This document shows positions 51,127-64,000 of a stretch of 64,000 bases of DNA, piece after piece (within the stretch, counting starts at the first letter, position 1; the number at the start of each line of letters is the position of its first letter). A program made the position numbers and the translations under genes. The notes under the pieces are model-generated. The model worked only from the letters and a program-made list of their open reading frames with translations, made no database searches and was not told the origin of the DNA. Source of the stretch: Amorphochlora amoebiformis (lineage: Eukaryota; Cercozoa; Chlorarachniophyceae); assembly GCA_054601695.1 (NCBI GenBank), contig BAAHQB010000068.1, positions 744,001 through 808,000 of the forward strand, read 5' to 3'.

Positions 51127-51542
51127 GTATATGTATATGTACAATACATATATAATGCAAATATATAGACATATACATATGTATATAATACTTACATACA
51201 CATGAATATTTTTTACATGGTGTATATGTAGTAAGTATTAACAAAGTTATTATTTTGCATATAGTCCACGAATTTGTAACATACGAGTAGTTATTTGTAC
51301 CCTGATATGCATATTATATTATGTTCTTACCTATAGATGTATAAACACACACACACACATATATATATGTATATATACATGTATATATGTGCACATATAT
51401 AATATATGTATGTATATAATCTATGTTGAGATATAGTATGTGTAACCCACATATGTAACTTTTTGTAATAGATTTCCTACACGTGTATATGTGTATATGT
51501 CTATAATTCGTATGTTAAAAACACACATGTACATATATGTTA

Positions 51543-51590
<48 letters not shown>

Positions 51591-51914
51591 TTCTCTCTAT
51601 ATATATTAGGTTTATAGTTACGGTTAGGGTTAGGTATATTTTTACATATATACATACTGTATAATATAAGCATATGCACATATAATTATATATATATATA
51701 TGTATGTATATAATATAAGCATATTGTACACACAGGTACACCGACACACATATGATTATATTTATATGTAAATGTGTATGTAGACATAAGTGTATGTGTG
51801 TGTGTGTACATATATATGTGTATATGTATACGTGTGTGTGTATATATATATATGTGTGTATATGATACCATAAGTCAACGCACTCCTTGTGGAACATGTG
51901 AAGGCATGGAAGCC

Positions 51915-51972
<58 letters not shown>

Positions 51973-52402
51973 GTAATACATAGATATGTTCAAATATTTT
52001 ACACACACATGTTGCATATACATATGTATATATGCATATACACATATAATATATACATAGATAAAAACATATATATATATATATATACATGTATTTATAA
52101 ATGTATACATGTATGTATGTATATATGTGTATGTATGCATATGCATATGTATGTATAATGTATCTGTAGTATTTACATTCAAATAAAAATTCGTATGTAC
52201 ATGTGTTTTGCAAGTTATGTATATACACACGTAGATGTACATGCATGTACATATATGTATACATACATATATATATAATATATATATACACACATAAATA
52301 CATATATATACATACATATATATACACATAGTACATATGTTTGGTATAATTACACAATTGATTTTACATATGAGCTACGTATATATATATATATATATAT
52401 AT

Positions 52403-52499
<97 letters not shown>

Positions 52500-52611
52500 A
52501 CTACTAAGAACACACACATACATATATATATATATCTAATACATATGATATATTAATTATATATATATATATATTATATATATATACATATACATATAAA
52601 TGTATACAGGT

Positions 52612-52666
<55 letters not shown>

Positions 52667-52716
52667 TTCTTGTAGCCTCTCCCTGCTCATATTCCGAAAG
52701 ACATATACTACACTCT

Positions 52717-52769
<53 letters not shown>

Positions 52770-52902
52770 GAGATATGTGCATATGTATATAAATACATCT
52801 GTATACATATGTGCATATGCGATATAATATCAACCATATGGAAGACATTAGATGTGCTTTTACGGAGGTATACCATATGCATATATATATATATATATAT
52901 AT

Positions 52903-52948
<46 letters not shown>

Positions 52949-53315
52949 ATATAAATATATATCTATATACATGTACACACATGTATAGATATAATCTACA
53001 TATACAAACAGGATATGTGTTTTTCCGTGAGTAGCCATATATATATTATATATACATACATACATATCTATATATTATATATATATATATATATATTTCA
53101 CCATATACACAAATTAAAAGTCTCATATGAATAGTACTAATTTGCGTTTTAGGTATTTAAAAGCATGTACATATACATATATAATATACATGTATACATA
53201 CACATATATACAATGTAATAACAATATGTACATTTTGTTAATATATTATCTACATGAGTGTCTTTACCGATATAGAGACAAATAAAGATAGAATTTATAT
53301 ATATATATATATATG

Positions 53316-53366
<51 letters not shown>

Positions 53367-53554
53367 GTATTTCTAAAGAGATATATGCATAAAAGGGTGA
53401 ATATAATTATGTACGTTTTTTTACAGAAAAAGCATGTAAGCGTATCATACACATACATACACATGCATACCTATACATACATACACACATACATACATAG
53501 GCATATATATATATATACATATATTTATATATACATATATATACACACACATAA

Positions 53555-53585
<31 letters not shown>

Positions 53586-54478
53586 ATATATATACACCTT
53601 TTTCCGAATTTTTTCCTTTATTTTCCTCTTTAGAAATCTTGCTACTGATATATATATATATATATATATGTATACATATGCATATACATGTGTATATATT
53701 GGTTCATCTACATACACACAAGTATGTGTATGTAGAAATACATATATGTATGTACATGTATGTATATTACATGAATATATATACACATATATACATACAC
53801 ATATATGTATATGAGTGTGTGTACATAGTACATACACACCTTTCAAAAGCACATGTATGCGCACATACAAACACACACAGAAAACACGTGCGGTTGAGGT
53901 GATACACATACACATATATACACGTAAATATATATATATACACACATAAACATATACACATACACACATATTTATGTATATACATATATATATATATATA
54001 TATATACATATATTTATATACATCCATATACATGCATATGAACATACACGTGTTACACATACACACATATACACACACACATGAATACACATACAAACAC
54101 ACACACATACATACACATACACACACATGCATACACATACACACACATACACATGAATACACATACATATACACACACATGAATACACATACATACACAC
54201 ACACATGAATACACATACATACACACACACATGAATACCCATACATACACACACACATGAATACACATGCATACACACATACACACATATAGACACACAC
54301 ATACACATATAGACAGACACATGAATACACATATACACACATACACACATATACACCTGCACATGAATACACAAATACACACACCATGAATACACATACA
54401 TACACACACACATACGCACACACATGAATACACATACATACACACACACATACGCACATTAGTATAAATTATACGTCG

Positions 54479-54517
<39 letters not shown>

Positions 54518-54784
54518 TCTGTGTAGATATATCTATACATCTATAGAAGTACATATGTGTAGACATGATAATAACGACAGTGAAAATATTAATTATATAT
54601 AAAAACATTGTGCTTCTACATATGACATACATACACATATATATATGTGTGTACATATGTCTATATATATGTATATATTCTTATACAGATATACACATAC
54701 ATCCTTAAATATTACATATTTCTATATATATATATATATTTATATGTATTATATATACATATACACATATACATATATACATAA

Positions 54785-54851
<67 letters not shown>

Positions 54852-54989
54852 TATACACCTTCTTTTTGTGTTGGTATATTGAGATTCCGGTAACCTATAG
54901 ATGTTTATCTACATCTTCATACATCTTTATACATTTATATATATATATGTACCTATACAATATATATATATATTATATATAATATGTAC

Positions 54990-55044
<55 letters not shown>

Positions 55045-55055
55045 TTATATATATA

Positions 55056-55111
<56 letters not shown>

Positions 55112-55459
55112 TTAGAACAAAACTACACAAAGCACAATAGGCTTCAGCTTTGAGCAGATATCAATAGAGTGCTAAAACAAATCCAAAGCTATTCTGGAGA
55201 TCGCTCGAGATCCCGGAGATTTCTGGAGATCGTCTCATCCAGTGCTACCCTAAACTACACGGCAGTGCAGAGTACGTAGTGAGGGTTGAGAGTATTAGGT
55301 GACAAGTTGACGAGAAGTTGGAGAATTGTGGAATATTCCCAGCACGTTCCCACATACTTCCGAGTAATTTGGTAAAAATCCAAGAGCATTATTCCCGACG
55401 GACTGGAACTAAATCTTGGATATAAGTATACTATAGTATACAAGTGTACTATAATGTAC

Positions 55460-55509
<50 letters not shown>

Positions 55510-55522
55510 TTATATATATATA

Positions 55523-55582
<60 letters not shown>

Positions 55583-55738
55583 ATGCGTATATATGAGACA
55601 GGAGTTAGTCGCCTAGTAACATACTAGCGCTAGGTCTTACCAGGGTAACAGTGTATATATGTGTATATATGTATAAATATATTATACATGGAATTATGTA
55701 CGTACATTCAATATGGATATATATATATATATATGCAT

Positions 55739-55809
<71 letters not shown>

Positions 55810-55853
55810 GTATATCTATAATTGCATATGTGTATATGTATTATATGTATGTT

Positions 55854-55894
<41 letters not shown>

Positions 55895-55923
55895 TATATA
55901 TATATATATATATATATATTAAA

Positions 55924-55980
<57 letters not shown>

Positions 55981-56069
55981 GTATATATGTGTATATATAT
56001 ACACACATATTTTATGAAAAAATGCATACCGTTCGATTTCTTGTCGACTAGCACCTGGATGCGCGACCT

Positions 56070-56109
<40 letters not shown>

Positions 56110-56591
56110 AATATATATATTATATCTAAGAATAATTAATATGACACAAGCCCAGCCTAGTTTCGATATACCCCTCTTGTCCTCACACAAACATACATAC
56201 CTATCATACCATACCACACCATACCACAACACAAAACACACGCATAACATAACAACACACATGTCTGATATATCCCTCTTGTTCTCACACAAACATACAT
56301 ACATACCACAACACACACTTATAACATAATAACATGACACATCTTCCCCCTCGTTCTATCTCCAACAGTCTCTCTAACACCATCTTTCTTCCTCTCGTCT
56401 CTCACTTGCTCTTTTTTCTCTCTATGCTCTCTCCATCGCTCTTCTCTGTCTCTCTCTTTCTCTCTCTCTTTCTCTCACTCTCTCTCTCTCCTCTCTCTCT
56501 CCTCTCCCTGTGTTCTCTCTCTCTTTGCTACCACAAATCCTTCTCTCGCTGTCTCACTCTAGGAATATCTTTCTTCAAATGGTTGTACATA

Positions 56592-56654
<63 letters not shown>

Positions 56655-56798
56655 GTGCCTAATTCCAGATACATGCATATGTATATAAAGCATATATGTG
56701 TATAATACACGCCCACAAAAACACACAAAAGAATTCACACAGAACACTCATTCGACATACATGCATAATATATTATACATACATATATATTTATATAT

Positions 56799-56845
<47 letters not shown>

Positions 56846-57008
56846 CACATACATACATATGTACATACACATACATATACACATACATATCTATATATAT
56901 ACATTTAATACATATATACATATAATATATATATATATATATACATATATATTATATATATATATATATGTATATATACATTTATATACATACATATATA
57001 CACATGTA

Positions 57009-57058
<50 letters not shown>

Positions 57059-57188
57059 TAACCTGTCCATTTTTCCTCTCGATATCCAAGAGCTGATCAT
57101 ACGACATGTTGTCGACATCAACTCTCAAGTTTTCGATTCCGACACCCATATCGCCAATGTCGAATTTCGATTCCGACCCCTCTTGCAT
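51043..57188 (-). CDS. RING-H2 E3 ubiquitin ligase, BIG BROTHER-like, seven exons, 129 aa
   Basis: RING-H2 proteins bind an E2 enzyme and transfer ubiquitin to substrates. Exons in transcript order: 57188-57063, 56067-56030, 54894-54859, 53644-53598, 52717-52666, 51913-51869, 51088-51043. All have AG/GT borders and together form 390 nt with no frame break. The product has [18 protein letters not shown] (24-41), [11 protein letters not shown] (47-57), a Lys/Glu/Ser linker (67-83), then the RING: C85, C88, C103, H105, H108, C111, C122 and C125 in the spacing C-x2-C-x14-C-x-H-x2-H-x2-C-x10-C-x2-C, with W115 before the last pair. The order 'DVDNM-Y-LL, I-LP, RING' matches plant BIG BROTHER and related ligases. 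W115, R100 and E83 are codons split between exons, which confirms the joins. The ATG at 57188 is the nearest in-frame start; upstream exons may extend it. Introns are 0.7-1.2 kb and TA-rich. Confidence 0.88.
51605..51640 (+). repeat. Short telomeric trace inside the RING gene
   Basis: 'gttacggttagggttagg' lies in the last intron of the minus-strand RING gene, so it reads CCTAACCCTAACC in the transcript. Confidence 0.75.
52437..52505. repeat. (AAT)n trinucleotide microsatellite
   Basis: About 19 consecutive ATA/AAT units ending in three ACT units, within an intron of the RING gene. Confidence 0.97.
54055..54455. repeat. CA-rich minisatellite
   Basis: Irregular units of 'acacatgaatacacatacat' type with changing spacing. 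The long minus-strand frames (Cys/Val/Met repeats) are artefacts of this array. Confidence 0.92.
54553..54615 (-). other. Optional hydrophobic cassette exon of the RING gene
   Basis: A 63-nt island with acceptor 'atatgtag' and donor GTACTT. In the phase given by the exon at 54894 it reads ST then [18 protein letters not shown], a membrane-helix-like stretch, and passes into the exon at 53644 without shifting frame. Related RING proteins have nothing hydrophobic here, so it may be an alternative exon or chance. Confidence 0.3.
55110..55275 (+). repeat. Dispersed repeat (TACTACCCGG family), copy 3
   Basis: Carries 'cagatatcaatagagt', 'ggagatcgctcgagatcccg' and 'tctggagatcgtctcatcc', in the same order as copies 1 and 2 but with the TACCCGG run decayed. 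It lies in an intron of the RING gene. Confidence 0.6.
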
Positions 57189-57398
57189 AGACAATACATT
57201 CGATCTGATGTGTATGTGTATGTGTACGCATTGAGCAATGTACGTCAACATGTATGCATGTATTCAGATTTCCTACTACAGATGATTTCATACATATGCA
57301 TATTTACTATATACACAAATGTATTATACATGTACATATATTCAGATACTTATATCTATATATAATATATATTGCATATATATATATATATACACGAT

Positions 57399-57456
<58 letters not shown>

Positions 57457-57581
57457 ACGTGCAATATATATAAATATATACATATATATACATATATGTA
57501 TATGTGTATATATATATACAATATGTATGTAAAAACATTATACGTAGACAAATAAATACTATTCAAAATGAAATATGTATT

Positions 57582-57626
<45 letters not shown>

Positions 57627-57686
57627 AGTACGTTTATATATATATATATATATGTAAGTATAATAAAAGCAATAATAAATAATTAC

Positions 57687-57728
57687 CTTCGCGAGTCGAA
57701 TCGACTTATTCGAACACTTCTGGAATTG

Positions 57729-57763
<35 letters not shown>

Positions 57764-57939
57764 GTATACTATATATATAATATAGGTTTATATATATGCA
57801 CATATGTATGTGTATATATATTTATATATATGTATGTATGTATAAATATGTAAGTATAAATATATAATACTTTTACACATACATACATACAAATATACAT
57901 ATATATATATATATATTCATGTAAATATATATTATATGC

Positions 57940-57983
<44 letters not shown>

Positions 57984-58001
57984 TATATATATATATGCAT
58001 A

Positions 58002-58075
<74 letters not shown>

Positions 58076-58159
58076 CATTTAGATATTTATAAATATGTAC
58101 GTATGAGTATATACATAAAACTATATACATATACATGTGTATTATATACATACATCCAT

Positions 58160-58217
<58 letters not shown>

Positions 58218-58248
58218 CATATATATATATAATATGTAAATTATACAT

Positions 58249-58286
<38 letters not shown>

Positions 58287-58456
58287 AATATGTATTGCAC
58301 AAGTACCTTTCCGTTGCAAGTCGATTTGGCCGGTTACCTCTGTAATAAAATATACACCTTTTCATATATACACACAACTATATATACATATACACATACA
58401 CACATATATATACACACACACACACATATGTATAATGTATGTAAATATACATATAT

Positions 58457-58501
<45 letters not shown>

Positions 58502-58589
58502 CATATAAAGATACATATATAGATATGTAGATAAATATATGTATATTATATATATATATGTGTATATATATATTATAATATATATATAT

Positions 58590-58625
<36 letters not shown>

Positions 58626-59231
58626 GATATATATCCATATTTGTTAACACACTGCAATATATGATTGTCCACATTAAAAACCATAGCTACTCAGGTGCCG
58701 AAATATACACGCTAATACTTAGAAGATACTCAACTTGCTTCAACCTCATATGTCACGTTACACAACGTCACACCACGCTCCCTATCAACACGTGCCAGCA
58801 CGTAGCTTTGCTTGGTCCCCATGATTACGTGACAGCACGTGAGATCACGGTCCCCATGACCACGTAACAGCACGTGAGATCACGGTCCCCATGACTACGT
58901 GACAGCGAGATCACGATCCCCATGAGCACGTGACAGCACGGGAGATAACGGTTCCCATGAGCACGTGACGGCACGTGAGATAACGGTCTTAATGAGCACG
59001 TGAGCACATCTTGACCGTGATAGGTAAGCCATGTAGGTTAAGTTTGATAAGAGTAGCGTAGTTGAAATAGGGTAAGCAGATTATGGACTCCTAAGACGAC
59101 TGTAGTCTATGGCTGTGCGCGAGAACATATTGGAACGTATACATATCATCCGTAGGAGGACATATTAAAGCGTGCACATATTATCTCTACGGCCATGCTC
59201 TAGACGTACATGTATGTATATATATATTATG

Positions 59232-59264
<33 letters not shown>

Positions 59265-59325
59265 TATACGATTACACGAATATTATATACAGTTCTAAAA
59301 ACACACATACATACATATATTATAT

Positions 59326-59362
<37 letters not shown>

Positions 59363-59392
59363 ATATACATGTTTAGATACTTTTGATTATAC

Positions 59393-59446
<54 letters not shown>

Positions 59447-59481
59447 CCTTTGTTGCCGAGCATGTCTCCGTTCGGCTCTCC
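57687..59481 (-). CDS. Candidate upstream exons of the RING gene
   Basis: Three minus-strand islands have AG/GT borders: 59481-59448 (donor GTTATA), 58339-58307 (acceptor attacag, donor GTACTT) and 57719-57687 (acceptor attccag, donor GTAATT). The first two join in frame ([21 protein letters not shown]) and enter the RING gene's first exon if an AG at 57183-57182 is used as acceptor. The third, also 33 nt and about half identical in bases to 58339-58307, would introduce a stop in that phase, so it looks like a decayed duplicate. No start codon was found for this longer model. Confidence 0.35.
58817..59010. repeat. CACGTG minisatellite, about five 36-bp units
   Basis: Units of 'atgagcacgtgacagcacgt' plus 'gagatcacggtccccatg'. 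CACGTG is the E-box/G-box core, so each unit offers one or two such sites, though there is no evidence of function. It lies in the putative 5' region of the RING gene. Confidence 0.9.
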
Positions 59482-59522
59482 CTAGCATAGGGCCAAGATC
59501 CTAATATATATATGTATAAATA

Positions 59523-59575
<53 letters not shown>

Positions 59576-59785
59576 TTATATATGTATGTAAATATTTAGC
59601 GCAGGGGTATAGTAGATGGTAGTTGTGAGTTTGATTGAAGTCCATTTGGATTATGATTAGCTTGTTCTCAACAATTATATTCACCAAGATACATCACGTC
59701 ATGCGTGCTCACTGATGCTCACGTCAGATCACGAGAGAGTCACACGGCGTCAGTGACGTCCTGTTGTGTCACGGTATGCATGGAA

Positions 59786-59930
59786 GTCCGGTACTACCGA
59801 GTACTACCCGGCACTAACCGGAACTACCGGGAAGGTAATCTCCGAGAAATCACCGGGATCTCCAGCTGTCTCCAGCTATCTGTAGTACACGTACGGGTGT
59901 AGTTAAACACGCTATCGATATCTACTGTTC
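59786..59930 (-). repeat. Dispersed repeat (TACTACCCGG family), copy 4, inverted
   Basis: The reverse complement restores 'agtagatatcgatagcgt' and the CCGGTAGTA run in the order of copy 1. Confidence 0.65.
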
Positions 59931-59963
59931 TAGCCGCATCTATCTATTCTGTATTATTTGTTT

Positions 59964-60061
<98 letters not shown>

Positions 60062-60170
60062 TACACATATATATACACACATATATATATGTGTATATAT
60101 AAATATACATATACACTCATAAATACATACCTATACACTTTTGTATGAATAGACGTAAACAGATATACAT

Positions 60171-60228
<58 letters not shown>

Positions 60229-60309
60229 TATGAATACATAAATATGTACATTCCTATAGAGTTACATCTATATCATCAAAGGCTTCGTCAACATGCCCGC
60301 TGTCAATGT

Positions 60310-60940
60310 CAACCTTAGGGTTTGACTTAGGGTTAGGGTTAGACTTAGGGTTGGGGTTAGGGTTAGACTTAGGGTTAGGGTTAGGGTTAGACTTAGGGTT
60401 ATGGTTGCACTAAGAGCATAGGGTCAGGGTTAGGGTTAGGATTAGAGTTAATAGTTAGAAATACTGTTCGGGTCAGGGTTAGAGTTAGGGTTAGCAGGGT
60501 TCGGGTAGAGTAGGATTAGGGTTAGGGTGTCGAATTCGGGGGTTTTAGTGTTAGGGTGAATGTTGAAGTTTTCATAAGAAAGGCTGTCGGGTAAGAATTA
60601 GGCTTGGGCTTGTATTTAGGATTAGGGTTGCTTGTATTCAGGATTAGAATTACCTTGGGGTTGTATTTAGGATTAGGGTTAGGCTTAGGGTTGTATTTAG
60701 GATTAGGGTTAGGCTTAGGGTTGGATTTCGGATTTTGGTTAGGGTTGGAATGGTATTTAGGATTAGGGTTAGGGTTGGAGTTTAATTTAGGGTTAGGGTT
60801 AGGGTTGGATTAGGGTTGGAATTGTAGGGTTAGGGTTTTGGGTTTTGGTTGAATTTACATTTAGGATTAGGGTGAGAGTTAATAGAGATGGGTTTTGGGT
60901 TAGGGTTGGATTTACATTTAGGATTAGGGTGAGAGTTTAT
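60310..60940 (+). repeat. Degenerate TTAGGG block with higher-order units
   Basis: TTAGGG mixed with TTAGAC, TTGGGG, CTTAGGG and a 30-bp higher-order unit (ggattagggttaggcttagg plus gttgtattta). The open frames (Leu-Gly-Leu-Gly) are translated repeat. Confidence 0.93.
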
Positions 60941-61004
60941 TAAATAGAGATGCAGCCTCATTATCAAACGACAAATTTCATAATATACATTGCGTGTTAT
61001 ATAA

Positions 61005-61047
<43 letters not shown>

Positions 61048-61067
61048 TATATATGTGTGTGTGTTTG

Positions 61068-61106
<39 letters not shown>

Positions 61107-61126
61107 GTATGTATATTTACAAAGAA

Positions 61127-61164
<38 letters not shown>

Positions 61165-61413
61165 ATATATTATATATTGTACGTATGAAACAATATATAT
61201 GTAAATATATATATATATTGTTTATAGATGAATATGTGTGGATATGTGTGTGTGTGTATATATATACGTGTATATATTTGTATTGTACGACTGTATACAC
61301 ATATATTAATGCATATACATAGATATACATATATACAAGTATATGTATGTATACATAATGCAATGTTTGTATATATATACATATATATATATATATATAC
61401 ATATATATAATGT

Positions 61414-61447
<34 letters not shown>

Positions 61448-61548
61448 GTATACATATTAATATTTTCATATTATGATATGTCAATTGTATAATATATATG
61501 TGTATGTTCTTCATATTAGATATGGAAATATATATATCTGTAAATATA

Positions 61549-61602
<54 letters not shown>

Positions 61603-61665
61603 GTATATATGTATATATACACGTATACATGTACACAATCAATAAATATATATGAATAAATACTA

Positions 61666-61850
<185 letters not shown>

Positions 61851-61869
61851 ATATATATTATATATATAG

Positions 61870-61926
61870 AGAGAGTTGGTATAATAGTATTCACCGAAGA
61901 AGGCCGACGATGGGACGAACTTCTCT
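61870..61926 (+). CDS. Orphan exon candidate
   Basis: Acceptor 'atatatag', donor GTTATA. Phase 1 entry reads [18 protein letters not shown], of balanced, protein-like composition. No partner exon found in phase. Family unknown. Confidence 0.35.
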
Positions 61927-61967
61927 GTTATACACACAAACATATATATATATATATGTGTATATGT

Positions 61968-61996
61968 ATATCTATCTATCTATCTATCTATCTATC

Positions 61997-61998
<2 letters not shown>
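61968..61998. repeat. (TATC)n microsatellite
   Basis: Seven consecutive TATC units adjoining a TA tract. Confidence 0.95.
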
Positions 61999-62028
<30 letters not shown>

Positions 62029-62101
62029 CTGATAAATATATCAAATACATATTTATTTAGTTGCATATACGCATATACATTAGATACATACATACACACA
62101 A

Positions 62102-62224
<123 letters not shown>

Positions 62225-62229
62225 TGTGT

Positions 62230-62690
62230 GTAAACAAGTAAAATTGTTGTCTCAGCGGTCCGGCAGGTAGGCAGTAAGATTTAGCTAGCTACCTTGCGTC
62301 ACCGCTACTAAGATTTACAGACCACCTTAGCGTTAGCGCTACACTTAGAATGTGCCTCTCTCTGGACTAGGGTGAGGGTAACAACTAGCTATCTTACCGT
62401 TAGCGGTAATTCACTTTGCACTAGGGTTAGGGCAAGATTTAGCTAGCTTTGCGTTAGCGATAGGGTTTGGACGAGTTCTAGGAGTACCCCTACAATTGAT
62501 TTTGGCTAGGATTAGGCTAAGAATTACCTCGCTTAGCGTTAAAGGGTTTGTATGAGCGTTAGAGAAAGGGTTTTTATGAGGGTTAGGGCTTTCCTTAGAA
62601 TTGAGTTTGGGGTAGAGTTTTATTATGTGTAGGGGTAGGCTTACCACAAGATTCACCATCAAAAAGGACAACAAACTTACAATTACGACT
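62230..62690. repeat. Unique block with decayed telomeric repeats
   Basis: Recurring 'agatttagctagcta' and 'gcgttagcg' blocks mixed with TTAGGG remnants; the 87-codon minus frame across it is translated repeat. Confidence 0.6.
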
Positions 62691-62739
62691 AGATGTATAT
62701 AAACACATATGTATATATATATATGTGTGTGTGTGTATG

Positions 62740-62789
<50 letters not shown>

Positions 62790-62816
62790 TTATATATATA
62801 TTATATATATAATATA

Positions 62817-62862
<46 letters not shown>

Positions 62863-62865
62863 CAC

Positions 62866-62954
62866 CGTTCGAATAGGGGTGACGTTCGATTTGGATGAAA
62901 ATGGCACATCTCGCATGTCTTGGTAACACTCCTGCTCATGTGTATATATATCAC

Positions 62955-63021
<67 letters not shown>

Positions 63022-63083
63022 GTAAATATATATATTTGGATGAAAATGGAATATCTCGCACGTCTTGGTAACACTCCTGCTCA

Positions 63084-63125
<42 letters not shown>

Positions 63126-63130
63126 CATCA

Positions 63131-63198
<68 letters not shown>

Positions 63199-63205
63199 AA
63201 TATAC

Positions 63206-63243
<38 letters not shown>

Positions 63244-63289
63244 GGAGGAATATGGGCCGTCTCGCACGTCTTGGTAACACTCCTGCTCA
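62866..63289. repeat. Three tandem copies of an exon-like island
   Basis: 'tcgca(t/c)gtcttggtaacact' with 'cctgctca' recurs at about 62911, 63056 and 63262. On the minus strand the first copy (62931-62866) is bounded by 'gagcag' and GTGTAT. It is open in all phases, one reading [17 protein letters not shown]; the other two copies keep only the 5' part. On the plus strand each copy ends CTTG|GTAACA and the first two read LDENG(T/I)SR. The strand is undecided. Confidence 0.6.
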
Positions 63290-63303
63290 GGCGTATATAT
63301 TAC

Positions 63304-63334
<31 letters not shown>

Positions 63335-63359
63335 CATTTAAACACTGCATATTTTATGT

Positions 63360-63597
63360 ACATACACATGCACATCCATTCATACAATAACCGTACATGT
63401 AACATTCACATACACACATCCATTCGTACAATATCCGTAAATACATGTAACATACACATACACATCCATACATACAATATCCGTAAATACATGTAACATA
63501 CACATACACATACACATCCATACATACAATATCCGTACATGTCACACATACACATACACATACATTCATACAATATCCGAACATGGTATATATCACA
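63360..63597. repeat. Tandem repeat around 'acaatatccgtaaataca'
   Basis: Five irregular units of 30-50 bp combining CATACACATACACATCC, ATACATACAATATCCGT and TACATGTAAC. Confidence 0.9.
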
Positions 63598-63666
63598 TTT
63601 CGACAAAGCTTTACATTACAACTCATAGACTCAGCTGTATAAGTAGGAATTAGGCTTACCTTACAG

Positions 63667-63768
63667 TAACGTTAGGGTTAGGGTTAGGGCTAGAGTTAGG
63701 GTTAGGTTTAGGGTTAGGGTTAGGGTTAGGGGTAGAGTTAGGGTAGGGCGTCGGGTGTCGGGTGTCGG
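63667..63768 (+). repeat. TTAGGG array ending in GTGTCGG units
   Basis: TTAGGG with variants, then three 'gtcgggt' units. Confidence 0.93.
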
Positions 63769-63775
63769 GTTACAG

Positions 63776-63831
63776 AGAGAGAAAGAGCTAGAGCAAAGTC
63801 TGCATCTTCTTGGGACTTTGCTTTTGCCTGG
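63776..63831 (+). other. Orphan exon candidate beside the telomeric array
   Basis: Acceptor 'gttacag', donor GTTGCA. Phase 0 reads [18 protein letters not shown]. The AG purine run at its start could equally be low-complexity sequence. Confidence 0.25.
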
Positions 63832-63845
63832 GTTGCAATATATAA

Positions 63846-63967
<122 letters not shown>

Positions 63968-64000
63968 ATAAATAAATATGTATGTATATATATAATATAT

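Noticed and set aside
51421-52329. 302-codon minus-strand frame
   Set aside because: Mostly translated TA/CA repeat. It overlaps the real RING exon at 51869-51913 by reading through both introns.
53445-54459. 334- and 230-codon minus-strand frames rich in Cys, Val and Met
   Set aside because: Translation of the CA-rich minisatellite; no domain pattern and composition follows the repeat.
60604-60813. Leu-Gly-Leu-Gly frame
   Set aside because: Translation of degenerate TTAGGG repeats.

Overview
This is nuclear DNA from a eukaryote. The window holds spliced genes with GT-AG introns, TTAGGG-type telomeric repeats, a Harbinger-type transposon, an RGS-domain gene, EGF-like domains followed by a membrane helix, and a RING-H2 ubiquitin ligase. 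Most of the sequence is (TA)n microsatellite with small islands of complex sequence, so almost every long open frame is a translated repeat ([12 protein letters not shown]). The gene set would fit a unicellular relative of animals or another TTAGGG protist with large introns, but the sequence does not settle the lineage.

Layout. 1-5.6 kb: TA repeats, an interstitial telomeric array, a CTAG-rich unique block and tandem repeats. 5.8-6.6 kb: an intronless RGS-domain gene on the minus strand. 8.1-8.6 kb: remains of an ankyrin-repeat gene. 9.9-14.1 kb: a tandem repeat, then a Harbinger element with an intact 552-residue DNA-binding-type ORF on the plus strand and a frameshifted transposase on the minus strand. 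14.7-34.9 kb: a plus-strand gene in at least 14 very short exons encoding three EGF-like domains, one membrane helix and an acidic tail. 35-40.9 kb: CTAG-rich DNA and a large telomeric block in which repeat orientation switches. 40.9-49.9 kb: a second plus-strand chain of short exons, probably a membrane protein. 51.0-57.2 kb (perhaps to 59.5 kb): a minus-strand BIG BROTHER-like RING-H2 ligase in seven exons of 36-126 nt. 59.5-64 kb: degenerate telomeric repeats, satellites and a few orphan exon candidates.

The main result is that the TA sea is intronic. Coding sequence survives as 33-126 nt islands bounded by AG and GT, and reading phase is preserved when consecutive islands are joined: 13 joins in the EGF gene and 6 in the RING gene. 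Conserved motifs are completed across the joins: the RING-H2 cysteines and histidines, the C-x-C...G..C cores of three EGF domains, and a helix followed by basic residues. Two further patterns recur. Islands containing an exon or part of one have been copied in tandem within the TA tracts, most strikingly 11 truncated copies upstream of the transmembrane exon. CCCTAA telomeric arrays also begin at, or within about ten bases of, 5' splice sites of the EGF gene.

The exon models come from reading splice sites and frames by eye. They need RNA evidence, especially at the 5' ends and for the 41-50 kb gene, where one join is not phase-compatible.
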